A stretch of DNA of 64,000 bases from Sphingobacteriaceae bacterium (GTDB lineage Bacteria > Bacteroidota > Bacteroidia > UBA7662). The notes beneath the pieces are model-generated. The model saw nothing but the letters and a program-made list of their open reading frames with translations. It did not search any database and was not told the origin of the DNA. Below, piece by piece: positions 27,846 through 36,466 of the stretch. The stretch covers positions 202,610 through 266,609 of the forward strand of contig PNNG01000022.1 of the NCBI GenBank assembly GCA_013824115.1. Reading direction: 5' to 3'. The number at the start of each line of letters is the position of its first letter. Position 1 is the stretch's first letter. The position numbers and the translations under genes were made by a program.

Positions 27846-29688
27846 GATGAAGCACTTGCTGGATACTGTTTCGGGCTACAGGATGGTAGCGCATCTGGTA
27901 TTTATCAAACCAGAGCATGGCTTTATCGCGACAAAGCAAATTGTTCCACAAGGCAGTATAAACCACCAACAATAGTTTTCTTCTGCCAGTTTTGGCCACA
28001 TAAGCTTCTACAGCAGGAAGCGCACCGAGGTAGTTATGCTGCAATATCAATTGAAACCAAACGGCTTGCAACTCTGCGTTTCCACTGCTACTAAATTGCA
28101 GGGTTTCATCCAAGGCCGCCAACCGGGCTTCAGGCAATTGGCCCTGATTAATAACGCGCAAAAAGTACATCCACTCATAAACCGACCAAGCTCCAGTGGG
28201 TAAATAGGTGATTTCTTCGCCCTGGAGCCATAAACCAGCAACGGCTTCCACATTGGCAAAGCGGGCTGATATGCGCGGTACATAATTGTTAGGCAATGCA
28301 GGAGCATATAACCAGGTATTCAATGTGGTAACATCCAGTGGTGAAGAGGCAAAAAGTTCTTTTTGATAGGTCTCTACAAAACTGGAGGTATTGTACACCC
28401 GAGCGGGCCTACTTTCTAGCCTTTTTTTAATCCACTGGTCGATTGACTTTTTGCCAAGGCTGTTTTCGAGTTGCATCATCATCGCAGTTACTTTTTGGTA
28501 ACTCAGTGCACCCAACACCAAATCGGGGTCTTTGCCTTCTAAATCAGGCACCAATATCAGCGCTTGCTTTTGCATTTTACTATGGGCCAAATTACGTGCG
28601 AGTTCGAGATTGCTCAAGCTATGCATCATTTCGGCATAGCTTGGCCCTTCCATTTCTTCAATAATGCGGCGTTCGATATAACTGGTGAAAAACTCATTCA
28701 ACCAAAAATCTTCCCAACTGGCATGTTTTAGCAGTTGATCCGACCAAGCGTGTGCCAGCTCGTGTGCCACCAAATTGGTTAAGCTTCTGTCGCCCGCAAT
28801 CAATGTAGGAGCCGCAAACATAATCATCGGATTTTCCATGCCACCAAATGGAAAACTGGGGGGAAGCACCAGTACATCGAAACGGCTCCAAGGCATATCG
28901 CCAAACAATCGCTCGGCTGCTTTGATCATGGGTGGCAAATTGGCAAATTCTTGCCAGGCAGATTCGAGCATCGATTTTTCGGCAAAAATCCCCGATCGAT
29001 CGTCGAAGGCCTTGTACTCGAAATCACCCACAGCCAATGAAAATAAGTAGGCAGGAATGGGTTTTGGATTGCTGAAATGGTAGGTGCCCGAGAGGCTTTT
29101 GTGCGCGCTGTTGGGAGCACTCATTACGGCCATGAGTCCGGGCGGGACTTTCAGCTCGGCATCGAAGCTAAAGCGCAATGCCGGACTGTCTTGGCAAGGT
29201 AGCCAGCTCCTGGTGAGTATGGCCTGGCCTTGCGAAAACAAAAAGGGATGTTGTTGATTGCTGGTTTGATCCGTTTCGAGCCATTGTAATCCCTTGGCGT
29301 TGCTCGATGTATGGTATTGAATATGAACAGTTTGAGTTCCTTTTTTTAAAGCAATGCGCAACGCACTTCCCAAAATGGCGTCCGCTCGATCGAGTTTCCA
29401 AGCTGTTGGTTGCTCATTGTCCAAGAGCACCTCCGTAATTACAAGTCCATAAGTATCGAATACAATGGTGTCGGCATCTTTTTCAGTTTCAATAACCCAA
29501 CTGGCCCTTGCTGTTATGCGTTTGAGCGTAAAGTCAACCTGGCCCTTCCAGGCCAAATGGCTTGCCAATGCTTTGTTTGGCTGAGAGTAGCTGTGCGGGT
29601 CGATGGGGATGGTCTCTTGGGCCGCATACCAGCTGCAAGCTTGACATATCAGCATGGCCAAACAAGCTGCTAACCGATGTAATTTCAT
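27841..29688 (-). CDS. M1-family zinc aminopeptidase, probably exported
   Basis: A 615-aa gluzincin peptidase. The N-terminus MKLHRLAACLAMLICQACSW is a signal peptide, with a cysteine that may or may not be lipidated. Then come an M1-type beta-sandwich domain (about 30-210) and the catalytic domain with the exopeptidase motif FGGMENP and zinc site HELAHAW. The third ligand Glu lies in WLNEFFTSYIE, 18 residues after the second His. A C-terminal helical region of about 180 residues resembles the leukotriene-A4-hydrolase group. It trims N-terminal residues from peptides, probably in the periplasm. Its ATG overlaps the TAA of the Mpo1-like gene (TAATG), so the two are cotranslated. Confidence 0.9.
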   Translation of the reverse strand: MKLHRLAACLAMLICQACSWYAAQETIPIDPHSYSQPNKALASHLAWKGQVDFTLKRITARASWVIETEKDADTIVFDTYGLVITEVLLDNEQPTAWKLDRADAILGSALRIALKKGTQTVHIQYHTSSNAKGLQWLETDQTSNQQHPFLFSQGQAILTRSWLPCQDSPALRFSFDAELKVPPGLMAVMSAPNSAHKSLSGTYHFSNPKPIPAYLFSLAVGDFEYKAFDDRSGIFAEKSMLESAWQEFANLPPMIKAAERLFGDMPWSRFDVLVLPPSFPFGGMENPMIMFAAPTLIAGDRSLTNLVAHELAHAWSDQLLKHASWEDFWLNEFFTSYIERRIIEEMEGPSYAEMMHSLSNLELARNLAHSKMQKQALILVPDLEGKDPDLVLGALSYQKVTAMMMQLENSLGKKSIDQWIKKRLESRPARVYNTSSFVETYQKELFASSPLDVTTLNTWLYAPALPNNYVPRISARFANVEAVAGLWLQGEEITYLPTGAWSVYEWMYFLRVINQGQLPEARLAALDETLQFSSSGNAELQAVWFQLILQHNYLGALPAVEAYVAKTGRRKLLLVVYTALWNNLLCRDKAMLWFDKYQMRYHPVARNSIQQVLHP

Positions 29689-30170
29689 TACCAACGAATG
29701 CCCATTTTTTGGTAAACAAAGTGGAGTAGCCAAGCGGGACCAATAAGCAAGAACTGCAGGTCTTTCAAGAAACTGGGCTTTTTGCCTTCAATTTTGTGCC
29801 CAATGAATTGACCCACCCAGGCCACTGCAAACACCCCAAATGAAATGAAAATATGTGCCGTGCTTCCTAAAGTGTGGAGCTGCACATTGCCCCATGCAAA
29901 GGCGGTGCTTATGAATAACATGCCCAAGAAAAGAGGGATGGAGAGGCGCACATAATACAGCGAGGCAGCCACCAAAAACAAACTGCCCCAATTCACCCAA
30001 GGATGGCCGGTTTGTTGAACCCAATTTTGAAGAAAGGCATGGGGAAGGTTCCAAATGAGCCCAATGAGGCTAAACATAATGGCAGGTACGCATATCCAAT
30101 GCACCATTTTATTGGTGTGATTTTGGTGACTTTCGCCGTATTCGGCAAGCAATTGGTCGATTTTGCGCAT
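29688..30170 (-). CDS. Mpo1-like (DUF962/YGL010w) membrane protein
   Basis: A 160-aa protein with four hydrophobic segments. The N-terminus MRKIDQLLAEYGESHQNHTNKMVHW and the internal histidines (LHTLGSTAHIF, FIGHKIEGKKPS) match the DUF962 family. Yeast Mpo1 of that family is an Fe(II)-dependent dioxygenase that alpha-oxidises 2-hydroxy fatty acids from phytosphingosine breakdown. Bacterial members are mostly uncharacterised. The start at 30170 gives the normal family length; the long upstream in-frame extension crosses the divergent gene's promoter and is rejected. It is first in a two-gene operon with the M1 peptidase. Confidence 0.85.
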   Translation of the reverse strand: MRKIDQLLAEYGESHQNHTNKMVHWICVPAIMFSLIGLIWNLPHAFLQNWVQQTGHPWVNWGSLFLVAASLYYVRLSIPLFLGMLFISTAFAWGNVQLHTLGSTAHIFISFGVFAVAWVGQFIGHKIEGKKPSFLKDLQFLLIGPAWLLHFVYQKMGIRW

Positions 30171-30264
30171 GATGGCTTTAATTGAGTTTCGAAAATTAAC
30201 TTTTTTACACAAATCTTTTACGCTTCTTCCCCACGAAAGGGGCAATAAGCAGCTTGCGAAGTTG

Positions 30265-30272
30265 TATTTTTG
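30265..30272 (+). promoter_or_regulatory. Candidate -7 element very close to the BatA-like start
   Basis: TATTTTTG matches TAnnTTTG and ends 6 bases before the ATG at 30279, leaving at most a few bases of leader. No clear -33 TTG at 17-23 bases. The element is exact but its activity is uncertain. Confidence 0.4.
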
Positions 30273-30278
30273 GGCTGC

Positions 30279-32309
30279 ATGAATTTCGCCAATCCCGCTG
30301 CATTGTGGGGCTTGTTTGCCCTCTTGGTACCCATTGCGGTTCATTTGTTTAGTTTCAGAACCTCTAAACGGGTGCTTTTCAGCAATTTGAGTTTGCTTAC
30401 CGAAATTAAGCAAGAAAGCAGCAAAAGGCGACTGCTCAAAGAGCGCTTGTTGCTTTTGAGCCGCTTGTTGGCGCTGTTGTGCCTGGTTTTTGCCTTTGCC
30501 CAACCCCGCTGGGGCAATGCCTCCGAAATTGTATCCCCAGGAAGCCGGTACCACAGCCTTTTTGTTGATAATAGTCCCAGCATGCTTTTGGAAGGCAGTG
30601 AGGGACTGCTCATAGAACAAGCCCGAGAAGCCGCCCGCGCCATCGCTTTGGCTGCAAGTCCGAACGAACGCTTCCAATTACTCACCCACGACTTTGCACC
30701 CCAATCGCAGCGCTGGTTAAGTCGCGATGGCTTTTTGGCCGCCCTGGAGGAGGTACGGCCGGCATTCGTGTCGCGCTTGCCTCAAGAAATCATCGACCGA
30801 CAATTAGATGCCGTACATGGCTTTGCCGACAAAAAAGCGGTTCAGTTTTATTGGATAAGCGATTTTCAGAAGTCGGCCATGCCTTTGGAAGGATTAGAGA
30901 GGGGCGCAGATTTAAATGTGCAACTGGTGCAATTGATTCCCGAAGAGGCGGGAAACGTTTATGTAGACACCGCTTGGCTGGAGCCACCGCTTTTGCGCAA
31001 AGGAGAAAAAGCGCGCTTGTTGTTTCGACTTAAAAATGGCGGAAGAACCGATGCCAATGGTGTGCTGGTACAATTGCGCTTGTCGGAAGTGCAAAAAGGC
31101 CTGGCAAATGTCGACATTGCCGCTGGCGCCAGTGTGGTGGATACCATCGATTTCACGCCCGACCAAACCGGTGTTTTGCCAGCCACTTTAGAGCTCGACG
31201 ACCGGGTTTTTCCATTTGACGACCGCTGGTACATGCAATTCAAGGTAGAATCGGAGTTGCCCCTCGTATACCTGAGGCCCGAGAAAGCTTCACCATTCAT
31301 CAAAGCGCTTTTTGCCAAAGACGATTTTGTGGCAATGCAAGAAATGCCTGCGGTGCGGGTCGACCTAAATGTGCTCCAATCGGCACGGGCCTTGGTGCTT
31401 GAAGGGGTGGATGCCAGTGCAAGCGGACTGCTCGAAAGCATCAAGGCGCAGGTAGAGGCTGGGGCTTCGTTGGTGTACATTCCAGGAGAAAACGAGACCG
31501 CGGGCAATTTGCAGCAGGTGTTGAGTTACTTCACAGGTGGACAAGTAGGCGAGTTGGTTGAGGAGGCCATGGCCGTGCGTAAGCTCGACTTCAACGACAA
31601 ACTTTTTCAAGAAACCTTCAGCCGTTTGCCCGAGCAAATGTTGCTTCCCACAGCCAAGAAGTATTTTTCTTACAAGCCACACCCAGCTGATAGGGTATTG
31701 ATGGAATTGGCCAATGGTGCGCCCTGGTTGATCCGCCGGGAGCTAGGCAACGGCAATGTGGTGGTTTTGCTAAGCGCTTTGCAGCCCAGTTGGACCGATA
31801 TGCCTCAACAGGCACTTTTTGTACCCACTTTCGATCGGGCAGTCCAATTGAGCGGTGGATTGCTGCCCACTTCCATCCGCTTACGCGATGCGCTACAGAT
31901 TGAACTTCGTACCAGCGATGTGCCCAAAGACGGCGTACTGTCGTTGCACAACGAACAAAACAGCTGGTTGCCAGAGGTACGGCGCATAGGAAACCGATTG
32001 CTTTTGTTTTTGACAGGCAATAAAATTGGTCCTGGCCACTATCAAATTCAAGTAAACAACCAAACCATATCCAATGTGCTTTTAGCCCTGAATGGCGATG
32101 AAACCGAGTCGCAGCTGAACTACTATGATTCGAAAGAATTGGCTGCCTGGGTAACGCAATGGGGATGGCAACAACAGCAAGTTACAACCGCTTCATTGGC
32201 TGGCAAAATGCTCGACGCAGCCAGCCATGGTACTGCCTGGAAATGGTTATTGCTGGGGGTTTTGGTATTTTTGCTCACGGAAACATTCATTCTCAAATTT
32301 TTGCGCTGA
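30279..32309 (+). CDS. BatA-like N-terminal double-transmembrane protein with VWA-like region
   Basis: A 676-aa membrane protein. Its first 85 residues are the Bacteroidota double-TM domain: MNFANPAALWGLFALLVPIAVHLFSFR, then FSNLSLLTEIKQESSKRRLLKERLLLLSR, then a second helix ending FAFAQPRW. A VWA-like domain follows with the MIDAS-type DNSPSM. A long periplasmic region (about 200-650) comes next and a last helix lies close to the C-terminus. BatA-type proteins are linked to MoxR ATPases and aerotolerance operons, but this longer form is often found alone. Its stop overlaps the next start (TGATG), coupling it to a dihydroorotase-like protein. Fold assignment is firm; function is not known. 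Confidence 0.82.
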   Translation: MNFANPAALWGLFALLVPIAVHLFSFRTSKRVLFSNLSLLTEIKQESSKRRLLKERLLLLSRLLALLCLVFAFAQPRWGNASEIVSPGSRYHSLFVDNSPSMLLEGSEGLLIEQAREAARAIALAASPNERFQLLTHDFAPQSQRWLSRDGFLAALEEVRPAFVSRLPQEIIDRQLDAVHGFADKKAVQFYWISDFQKSAMPLEGLERGADLNVQLVQLIPEEAGNVYVDTAWLEPPLLRKGEKARLLFRLKNGGRTDANGVLVQLRLSEVQKGLANVDIAAGASVVDTIDFTPDQTGVLPATLELDDRVFPFDDRWYMQFKVESELPLVYLRPEKASPFIKALFAKDDFVAMQEMPAVRVDLNVLQSARALVLEGVDASASGLLESIKAQVEAGASLVYIPGENETAGNLQQVLSYFTGGQVGELVEEAMAVRKLDFNDKLFQETFSRLPEQMLLPTAKKYFSYKPHPADRVLMELANGAPWLIRRELGNGNVVVLLSALQPSWTDMPQQALFVPTFDRAVQLSGGLLPTSIRLRDALQIELRTSDVPKDGVLSLHNEQNSWLPEVRRIGNRLLLFLTGNKIGPGHYQIQVNNQTISNVLLALNGDETESQLNYYDSKELAAWVTQWGWQQQQVTTASLAGKMLDAASHGTAWKWLLLGVLVFLLTETFILKFLR

Positions 32310-33580
32310 TGCAAATACTCATCAAACAAGCCCGCATTTTTGATCCAGGTTCGGGCCATCATGGCGAAAGGCGCGATGTTTTGCTCGATGCTGGCAAAAT
32401 CAGCGCCATAGAAGCAACGCTTGAAGCAGCAAGTGCCCAGCACATCAGTGGTGCCGATTTGTGGCTAACACCTTCCTTTACCGATACCTACGCCTTTCTG
32501 CGCGAACCAGGCCATGAATACAAAGAAACCCTGCAAACAGGCAGTGAAGCCGCTTTCAGAGGAGGGTTCACCCGCTTGCTCGTTCAACCCGATACAAAGC
32601 CTGTCATCCAAACCAAAGGCGAGGTACAAGCGCTTTTAAGCCGGCAGGGAAATAAGGTAGGACTGTTGCCCGCTGGTGCTGCCACCGAAGATTTGCAGGG
32701 CAAGCACCTCACCGAAATGCTCGATATGTTTGCAGCTGGTGCTGTTGCTTTCTCCAATGCCGATCAACCCATTGACGATAGCAGGGTGATGCTGCTGGCC
32801 TTGCAATACGCCCAACAGGTAGATGCCATGCTTATGGTGTTGCCGGTAGACAGCTACCTGAGCAAAGGGGGACAAGCGCACGAAGGTTTGGTAAGTACCC
32901 GCCTCGGATTACGCGGCATTCCGGCACTTGCCGAAGAGCTGCGCGTGGCCCGCGACCTCGATTTATTGGCTTACACTGGAGGAAGGCTGCATTTTTCGAA
33001 AATAAGCACTGCAGGTAGTGTTGATCGCATCCGCAAGGCAAAAGCTGCCGGATTGCGGGTAAGCTGCGGCGTAGCAGCCTACCAGCTGCTCCTTACCGAT
33101 GAAGCCCTGCAAGGCTTCGATACCCGCTTTAAATCGATGCCTCCCTTGCGCGATGAGTCCCATCGAATGGCCCTGCTCGAAGGCTTGCGTGATGGCACCA
33201 TCGATGTGATTTGCAGCGACCATCAACCAGAAGATACCGAGCACAAGGCTTTGGAATTTGACTTGTCGAATTTTGGCTTGGCTGGACTTGAAACGGCACT
33301 TTCAGCAGTCGTCACTGCCACTGCAGGCGATGAGGCCTTGCTTGATAAGTGTTTGGCCGCCCTCACCAGAGGTCCCGAAGGGCTCTTAGGCTTATCGAGC
33401 CATACTTCGCAATCCGGTAATCGCGCTTCATTGGTGGTATTCGACCGCGGCGCCAGCTATACTGTAAACTCCAGAATATTGGCCAGCAAAGGGGTTAACA
33501 ATCCTTTTCTAGCATCAACCCTACAAGGCCCTATTCGCCTGGTGGTAAACCAAAACGAAAATTATTTCACGCATGTATGA
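32309..33580 (+). CDS. Dihydroorotase homologue lacking metal ligands (PyrC'-type, probably non-catalytic)
   Basis: A 423-aa amidohydrolase-fold protein aligning along its length with type I dihydroorotases: LREPGHEYKETLQTGSEAA, RGGFTRLLVQPDT, HEGLVSTRLGLRGIPALAEE and ICSDHQPEDTE. The metal site is degraded. The usual HxH in DxHxHLREPG reads YAF (DTYAFLREPG). The SDDG-type segment reads SNADQP. The HCED block is replaced by LPVDSY, and the later HxST histidine is Lys in FSKIST. Non-catalytic PyrC' partners of aspartate transcarbamoylase are known in other bacteria, so a structural role with PyrB is the best guess. The start at 32309 overlaps the previous stop. Loss of ligands is seen directly; the role is inferred. 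Confidence 0.85.
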   Translation: MQILIKQARIFDPGSGHHGERRDVLLDAGKISAIEATLEAASAQHISGADLWLTPSFTDTYAFLREPGHEYKETLQTGSEAAFRGGFTRLLVQPDTKPVIQTKGEVQALLSRQGNKVGLLPAGAATEDLQGKHLTEMLDMFAAGAVAFSNADQPIDDSRVMLLALQYAQQVDAMLMVLPVDSYLSKGGQAHEGLVSTRLGLRGIPALAEELRVARDLDLLAYTGGRLHFSKISTAGSVDRIRKAKAAGLRVSCGVAAYQLLLTDEALQGFDTRFKSMPPLRDESHRMALLEGLRDGTIDVICSDHQPEDTEHKALEFDLSNFGLAGLETALSAVVTATAGDEALLDKCLAALTRGPEGLLGLSSHTSQSGNRASLVVFDRGASYTVNSRILASKGVNNPFLASTLQGPIRLVVNQNENYFTHV

Positions 33581-34382
33581 CCGCATAAAACAGTCGGCGG
33601 TGGGCCTCCTCAGTGGGCTCCATCTGGCGCAGCTGCCACAGGCAAAACAGGCCCTGGGTACCAAACCCGAAACCCTCGTAGCTGATCTTAAATCTTGGCT
33701 AGAGCAGGAGGACAGCGCAGCGAATCAGGCCTGGCAAGGTCGTTTGCAGGCTGTTTTGGGCTTGTTAAGCGATGCCAAGGATTTGGCCCAAAGTGTAAAG
33801 TCGCTTGATTTGCTTTGCAAGGAGGATGCGGCCCTTCAGCCGTATAAAGAGTATATTTTCGATTTGCTCTATATATCCTGGCTCAGTTGGCAAGAAAGCC
33901 AAGGCAATGATGATTGGATGGACAGTCCCGAATGGCAGCGCCTCGAAGAAAAGCTGGCAGAACGTGGTACCGAAATGCTTACCATGCTCATGTACTTGCA
34001 GGAAGTAGTGGATTCAGAGCTGAAGGCCAATCTCGATGATTTTTTGGAAGAATTCCTCATCGATGAGGAAATGGACTTTCAGGAAGACCTGGAAGTGTAT
34101 GAAGAAGTGATTGAAAACCGACCTTGGCTGGATTTGACCTATGCCGAAATGGTGAGCAATGCCGAGCAATTGGAAGAGCAAACCGCTATTCCTGAATTGT
34201 TTACGCCCTTGTTTTGCTTTTTTAAGAGTCCCGAAAAATCGCAAATTAATTTGCTGGCCACCTTGGGTGCCGGTGGAAATGTACAGCGCAATTTGGCAGT
34301 GGTACTGGCCTTACAAGGCTTTTATAAAGGTTTAGAGGGCATAGAGGCTGCGTTCTTGCTACCAACAGAAGGTGCAAATTGA
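33573..34382 (+). CDS. Hypothetical acidic helical protein
   Basis: A 269-aa soluble protein with no signal peptide or membrane helix, overlapping the pseudo-dihydroorotase by 8 bases. It is strongly acidic in the middle (EEKLAERGTEML, DDFLEEFLIDEEMDFQEDLE) and looks mostly alpha-helical. The C-terminal part is milder (FFKSPEKSQINLLATLGAGGNV). I do not recognise a family. Gene overlap suggests it is produced together with the BatA-like and PyrC'-like proteins. Coding status is supported by length, codon pattern and the tight junction. Confidence 0.75.
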   Translation: MYDRIKQSAVGLLSGLHLAQLPQAKQALGTKPETLVADLKSWLEQEDSAANQAWQGRLQAVLGLLSDAKDLAQSVKSLDLLCKEDAALQPYKEYIFDLLYISWLSWQESQGNDDWMDSPEWQRLEEKLAERGTEMLTMLMYLQEVVDSELKANLDDFLEEFLIDEEMDFQEDLEVYEEVIENRPWLDLTYAEMVSNAEQLEEQTAIPELFTPLFCFFKSPEKSQINLLATLGAGGNVQRNLAVVLALQGFYKGLEGIEAAFLLPTEGAN

Positions 34383-34393
34383 GCAGTGTTTTT

Positions 34394-34401
34394 TAACTTT
34401 G
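34394..34401 (+). promoter_or_regulatory. -7 element before the DUF4199 gene
   Basis: TAACTTTG matches TAnnTTTG and lies 22 bases before the ATG at 34424. The -33 region has no clear TTG. Confidence 0.45.
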
Positions 34402-34423
34402 CAGTATTCAATCAAAAATCACG

Positions 34424-34942
34424 ATGAGAGAAATGTTCAGATATGCCATGCTTACCGTTGGTTTTCGGTATGGCTCTTATGCAGCAGCATTTTCCTTGTT
34501 GGCCGCTTTGTTGCTTTTTAATTTTAAGTACGATCCCATGGGGCAGTTTCGGCTGCTCATTGGTGTAATTACGGTGGTGGTGATGGTTTTGGCCATGCGC
34601 GACTACAAATACATCTACAACCAGGGAAACATCAATGTTACCCATGGCTTTATGGTGGCCATGTCGGTAGGGTTGATCAGTGCGGTTTTTTATTCCTTCT
34701 CGTTGTTTGTGTGGATTTCGTTCAGCGATAATTTATGGCAATTACACATCGACGATCAGTTGAGAACACTCGAACAAGGAAAGGCTACCATTGAGAAAAA
34801 TTATGCGCCCGGACAATTCGACAAAATCAAAGAGAGTATTCTCAACGCAAGCAAGTCGTATATTGCATTCACAACCCTGTTTTTTAGGCTGCTTTGGAGC
34901 TTACTCATTGGATTCATGGTGTCTATTTATTACCGAAATTGA
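34424..34942 (+). CDS. DUF4199 family membrane protein (first copy)
   Basis: A 172-aa protein with four hydrophobic segments (about 13-32, 43-58, 74-98, 148-168). It fits DUF4199, a Bacteroidota family of unknown function. Typical features are the GFRYGSYAAAFSLLAA start, the KYIYNQGNINVTHGF loop between helices 2 and 3, and the acidic loop before the last helix (KATIEKNYAPGQFDKIKESI). It heads a tight four-gene run: a second DUF4199 copy five bases later, then two glycosyltransferases. That suggests a role at the inner membrane in envelope glycan or lipid assembly, but no activity is known. Confidence 0.8.
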   Translation: MREMFRYAMLTVGFRYGSYAAAFSLLAALLLFNFKYDPMGQFRLLIGVITVVVMVLAMRDYKYIYNQGNINVTHGFMVAMSVGLISAVFYSFSLFVWISFSDNLWQLHIDDQLRTLEQGKATIEKNYAPGQFDKIKESILNASKSYIAFTTLFFRLLWSLLIGFMVSIYYRN

Positions 34943-34947
34943 GAAAT

Positions 34948-35511
34948 ATGGAACAAAAAAGATTTTTTGAAAAGCCTATGATTAAATGGGGTTTACTTCT
35001 TGGAGGTTTACTCGTAGTTGCATTATTTCTTGTCTATAGTTTTGATGCTGCATCGTTAGTTTCGATCTGGTACTCTATCCTTACATTAGCTTTTCTACCG
35101 ATAATTTTCATGGTTTTGGCGAACATAGAGTTAAAAAGGAGCGGTGGTAACGTTTTGTTGTATGGTGATGCGGTGATGACAAACATTGTTATTGGATTAA
35201 TTTCCAGCGTTTTAAGCATAGCAGCTACATATGTTTTATATAATTTCATTGATCCAAGTCTCCCGGAATTTCTGAAAAACACCATAATTGAGAAGACAAC
35301 TGGCTATTTGGAAAGAAGTGGCATGCCAGACAGTGATATTGAGCAAGTCTTGGAAAATCTTGAACGACAAGATTACAAACAGACTATAAAAACTGCTTTT
35401 TCCTCGCTGTTAATAGCATCAGCTGTAAATGCATTATTAGGGCTGATAGTTGGTGCTTTTACAAAGCGTGTACCTGACCTTTTTGAAGAATCTACGGATG
35501 CAGGAGCTTGA
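34948..35511 (+). CDS. DUF4199 family membrane protein (second copy), compositionally distinct
   Basis: A 187-aa protein with the same layout as the gene before it: two helices near the N-terminus, one at about 80-100, an acidic loop with DIEQVLENLERQDYKQTIK, and a final helix ending GLIVGAFTKRVPDLF. Sequence identity with the first copy is low. The DNA is visibly richer in A+T than both neighbours (many TTA, ATA, AGA and TTT codons), which suggests different history or expression. The start at 34948 is the ATG five bases after the previous stop. Its last 14 bases overlap the glycosyltransferase start. Function unknown. Confidence 0.78.
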   Translation: MEQKRFFEKPMIKWGLLLGGLLVVALFLVYSFDAASLVSIWYSILTLAFLPIIFMVLANIELKRSGGNVLLYGDAVMTNIVIGLISSVLSIAATYVLYNFIDPSLPEFLKNTIIEKTTGYLERSGMPDSDIEQVLENLERQDYKQTIKTAFSSLLIASAVNALLGLIVGAFTKRVPDLFEESTDAGA

Positions 35512-36466
35512 TATATCGGTAGTCATACCGCAATTAAACGAAGAAGAATCGTTGCCCGAACTTACCGAATGGTTGGTAAGGGTCATGGAAAAAGAGGGCT
35601 TTCGCTACGAGGTCATCTTCATTGATGATGGCAGCACCGATAATTCATGGCAGGTTATTGAACAGCTGTCGGCGCGTTTTTCAACAGTGAAAGGCATCCG
35701 TTTTCAGCGCAATTACGGCAAATCGGCTGCTTTGAATGTAGGGTTCGAAGCCGCTCAAGGTCGTGCCATTTTTACGATGGATGCCGATTTGCAAGACAGT
35801 CCCGACGAACTGCCGGCCATGTACCACCGCCTCTTTGAAGAAGGCCTCGATTTGATCAGTGGCTGGAAGAAAAAACGCTACGACCCCATCAGCAAAACCC
35901 TGCCGACCAAACTTTTCAATTGGGCCACCCGTAAGGTTTCGGGCATTAACAACCTGCATGATTTTAATTGTGGCTTGAAGGTTTACCGCCGCGAAGTAGT
36001 AAAAAGCATTGAGGTTTACGGTGAAATGCACCGCTACATACCGGTGATTGCCAAATGGGCAGGTTTTAAGCGCATCGAAGAGCAGGTAGTAGAGCACCGT
36101 GCCCGCAAATACGGACACACCAAGTTCGGCTTGGAACGTTTTATCAATGGCTTTTTAGACCTAATGTCGATTTACTTCGTAGGTCGTTTTGGCAAAAAGC
36201 CGATGCACTTTTTTGGCCTTATCGGCACCCTGTCGTTTTTTACAGGGGGCGTTATCACCTTGGTGGTCATCTACGAAAAGCTATCGAAAATTGCGCAAGG
36301 ATTGCCGCACCGTGACATAACTGCACAGCCACTGTTTTTCCTGGCTTTGGTACTGGTAATTATTGGGGTGCAGCTTTTTCTCACGGGCTTTTTGGCCGAA
36401 CTGGTGTCGCGCAGCTCGGCCGACCGCAACCGTTATTTGATTCGTCAAAGCACCGGCCTTGGGTAA
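35498..36466 (+). CDS. Family 2 glycosyltransferase (DPM1/GtrB-like) with two C-terminal helices
   Basis: A 322-aa GT-A enzyme. N-terminus DISVVIPQLNEEESLPEL; first nucleotide-sugar motif FIDDGSTDNSW; DxD-region FTMDADLQDSPDEL; acceptor-side block EHRARKYGHTKFG. Two membrane helices (about 238-262 and 283-308) place it with enzymes that transfer a sugar to polyprenyl phosphate. The start at 35498 overlaps the DUF4199 gene by 14 bases. The next gene, a GT4 enzyme, starts before this stop, so both probably act in one glycan pathway. Sugar and acceptor are unknown. Confidence 0.9.
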   Translation: MQELDISVVIPQLNEEESLPELTEWLVRVMEKEGFRYEVIFIDDGSTDNSWQVIEQLSARFSTVKGIRFQRNYGKSAALNVGFEAAQGRAIFTMDADLQDSPDELPAMYHRLFEEGLDLISGWKKKRYDPISKTLPTKLFNWATRKVSGINNLHDFNCGLKVYRREVVKSIEVYGEMHRYIPVIAKWAGFKRIEEQVVEHRARKYGHTKFGLERFINGFLDLMSIYFVGRFGKKPMHFFGLIGTLSFFTGGVITLVVIYEKLSKIAQGLPHRDITAQPLFFLALVLVIIGVQLFLTGFLAELVSRSSADRNRYLIRQSTGLG

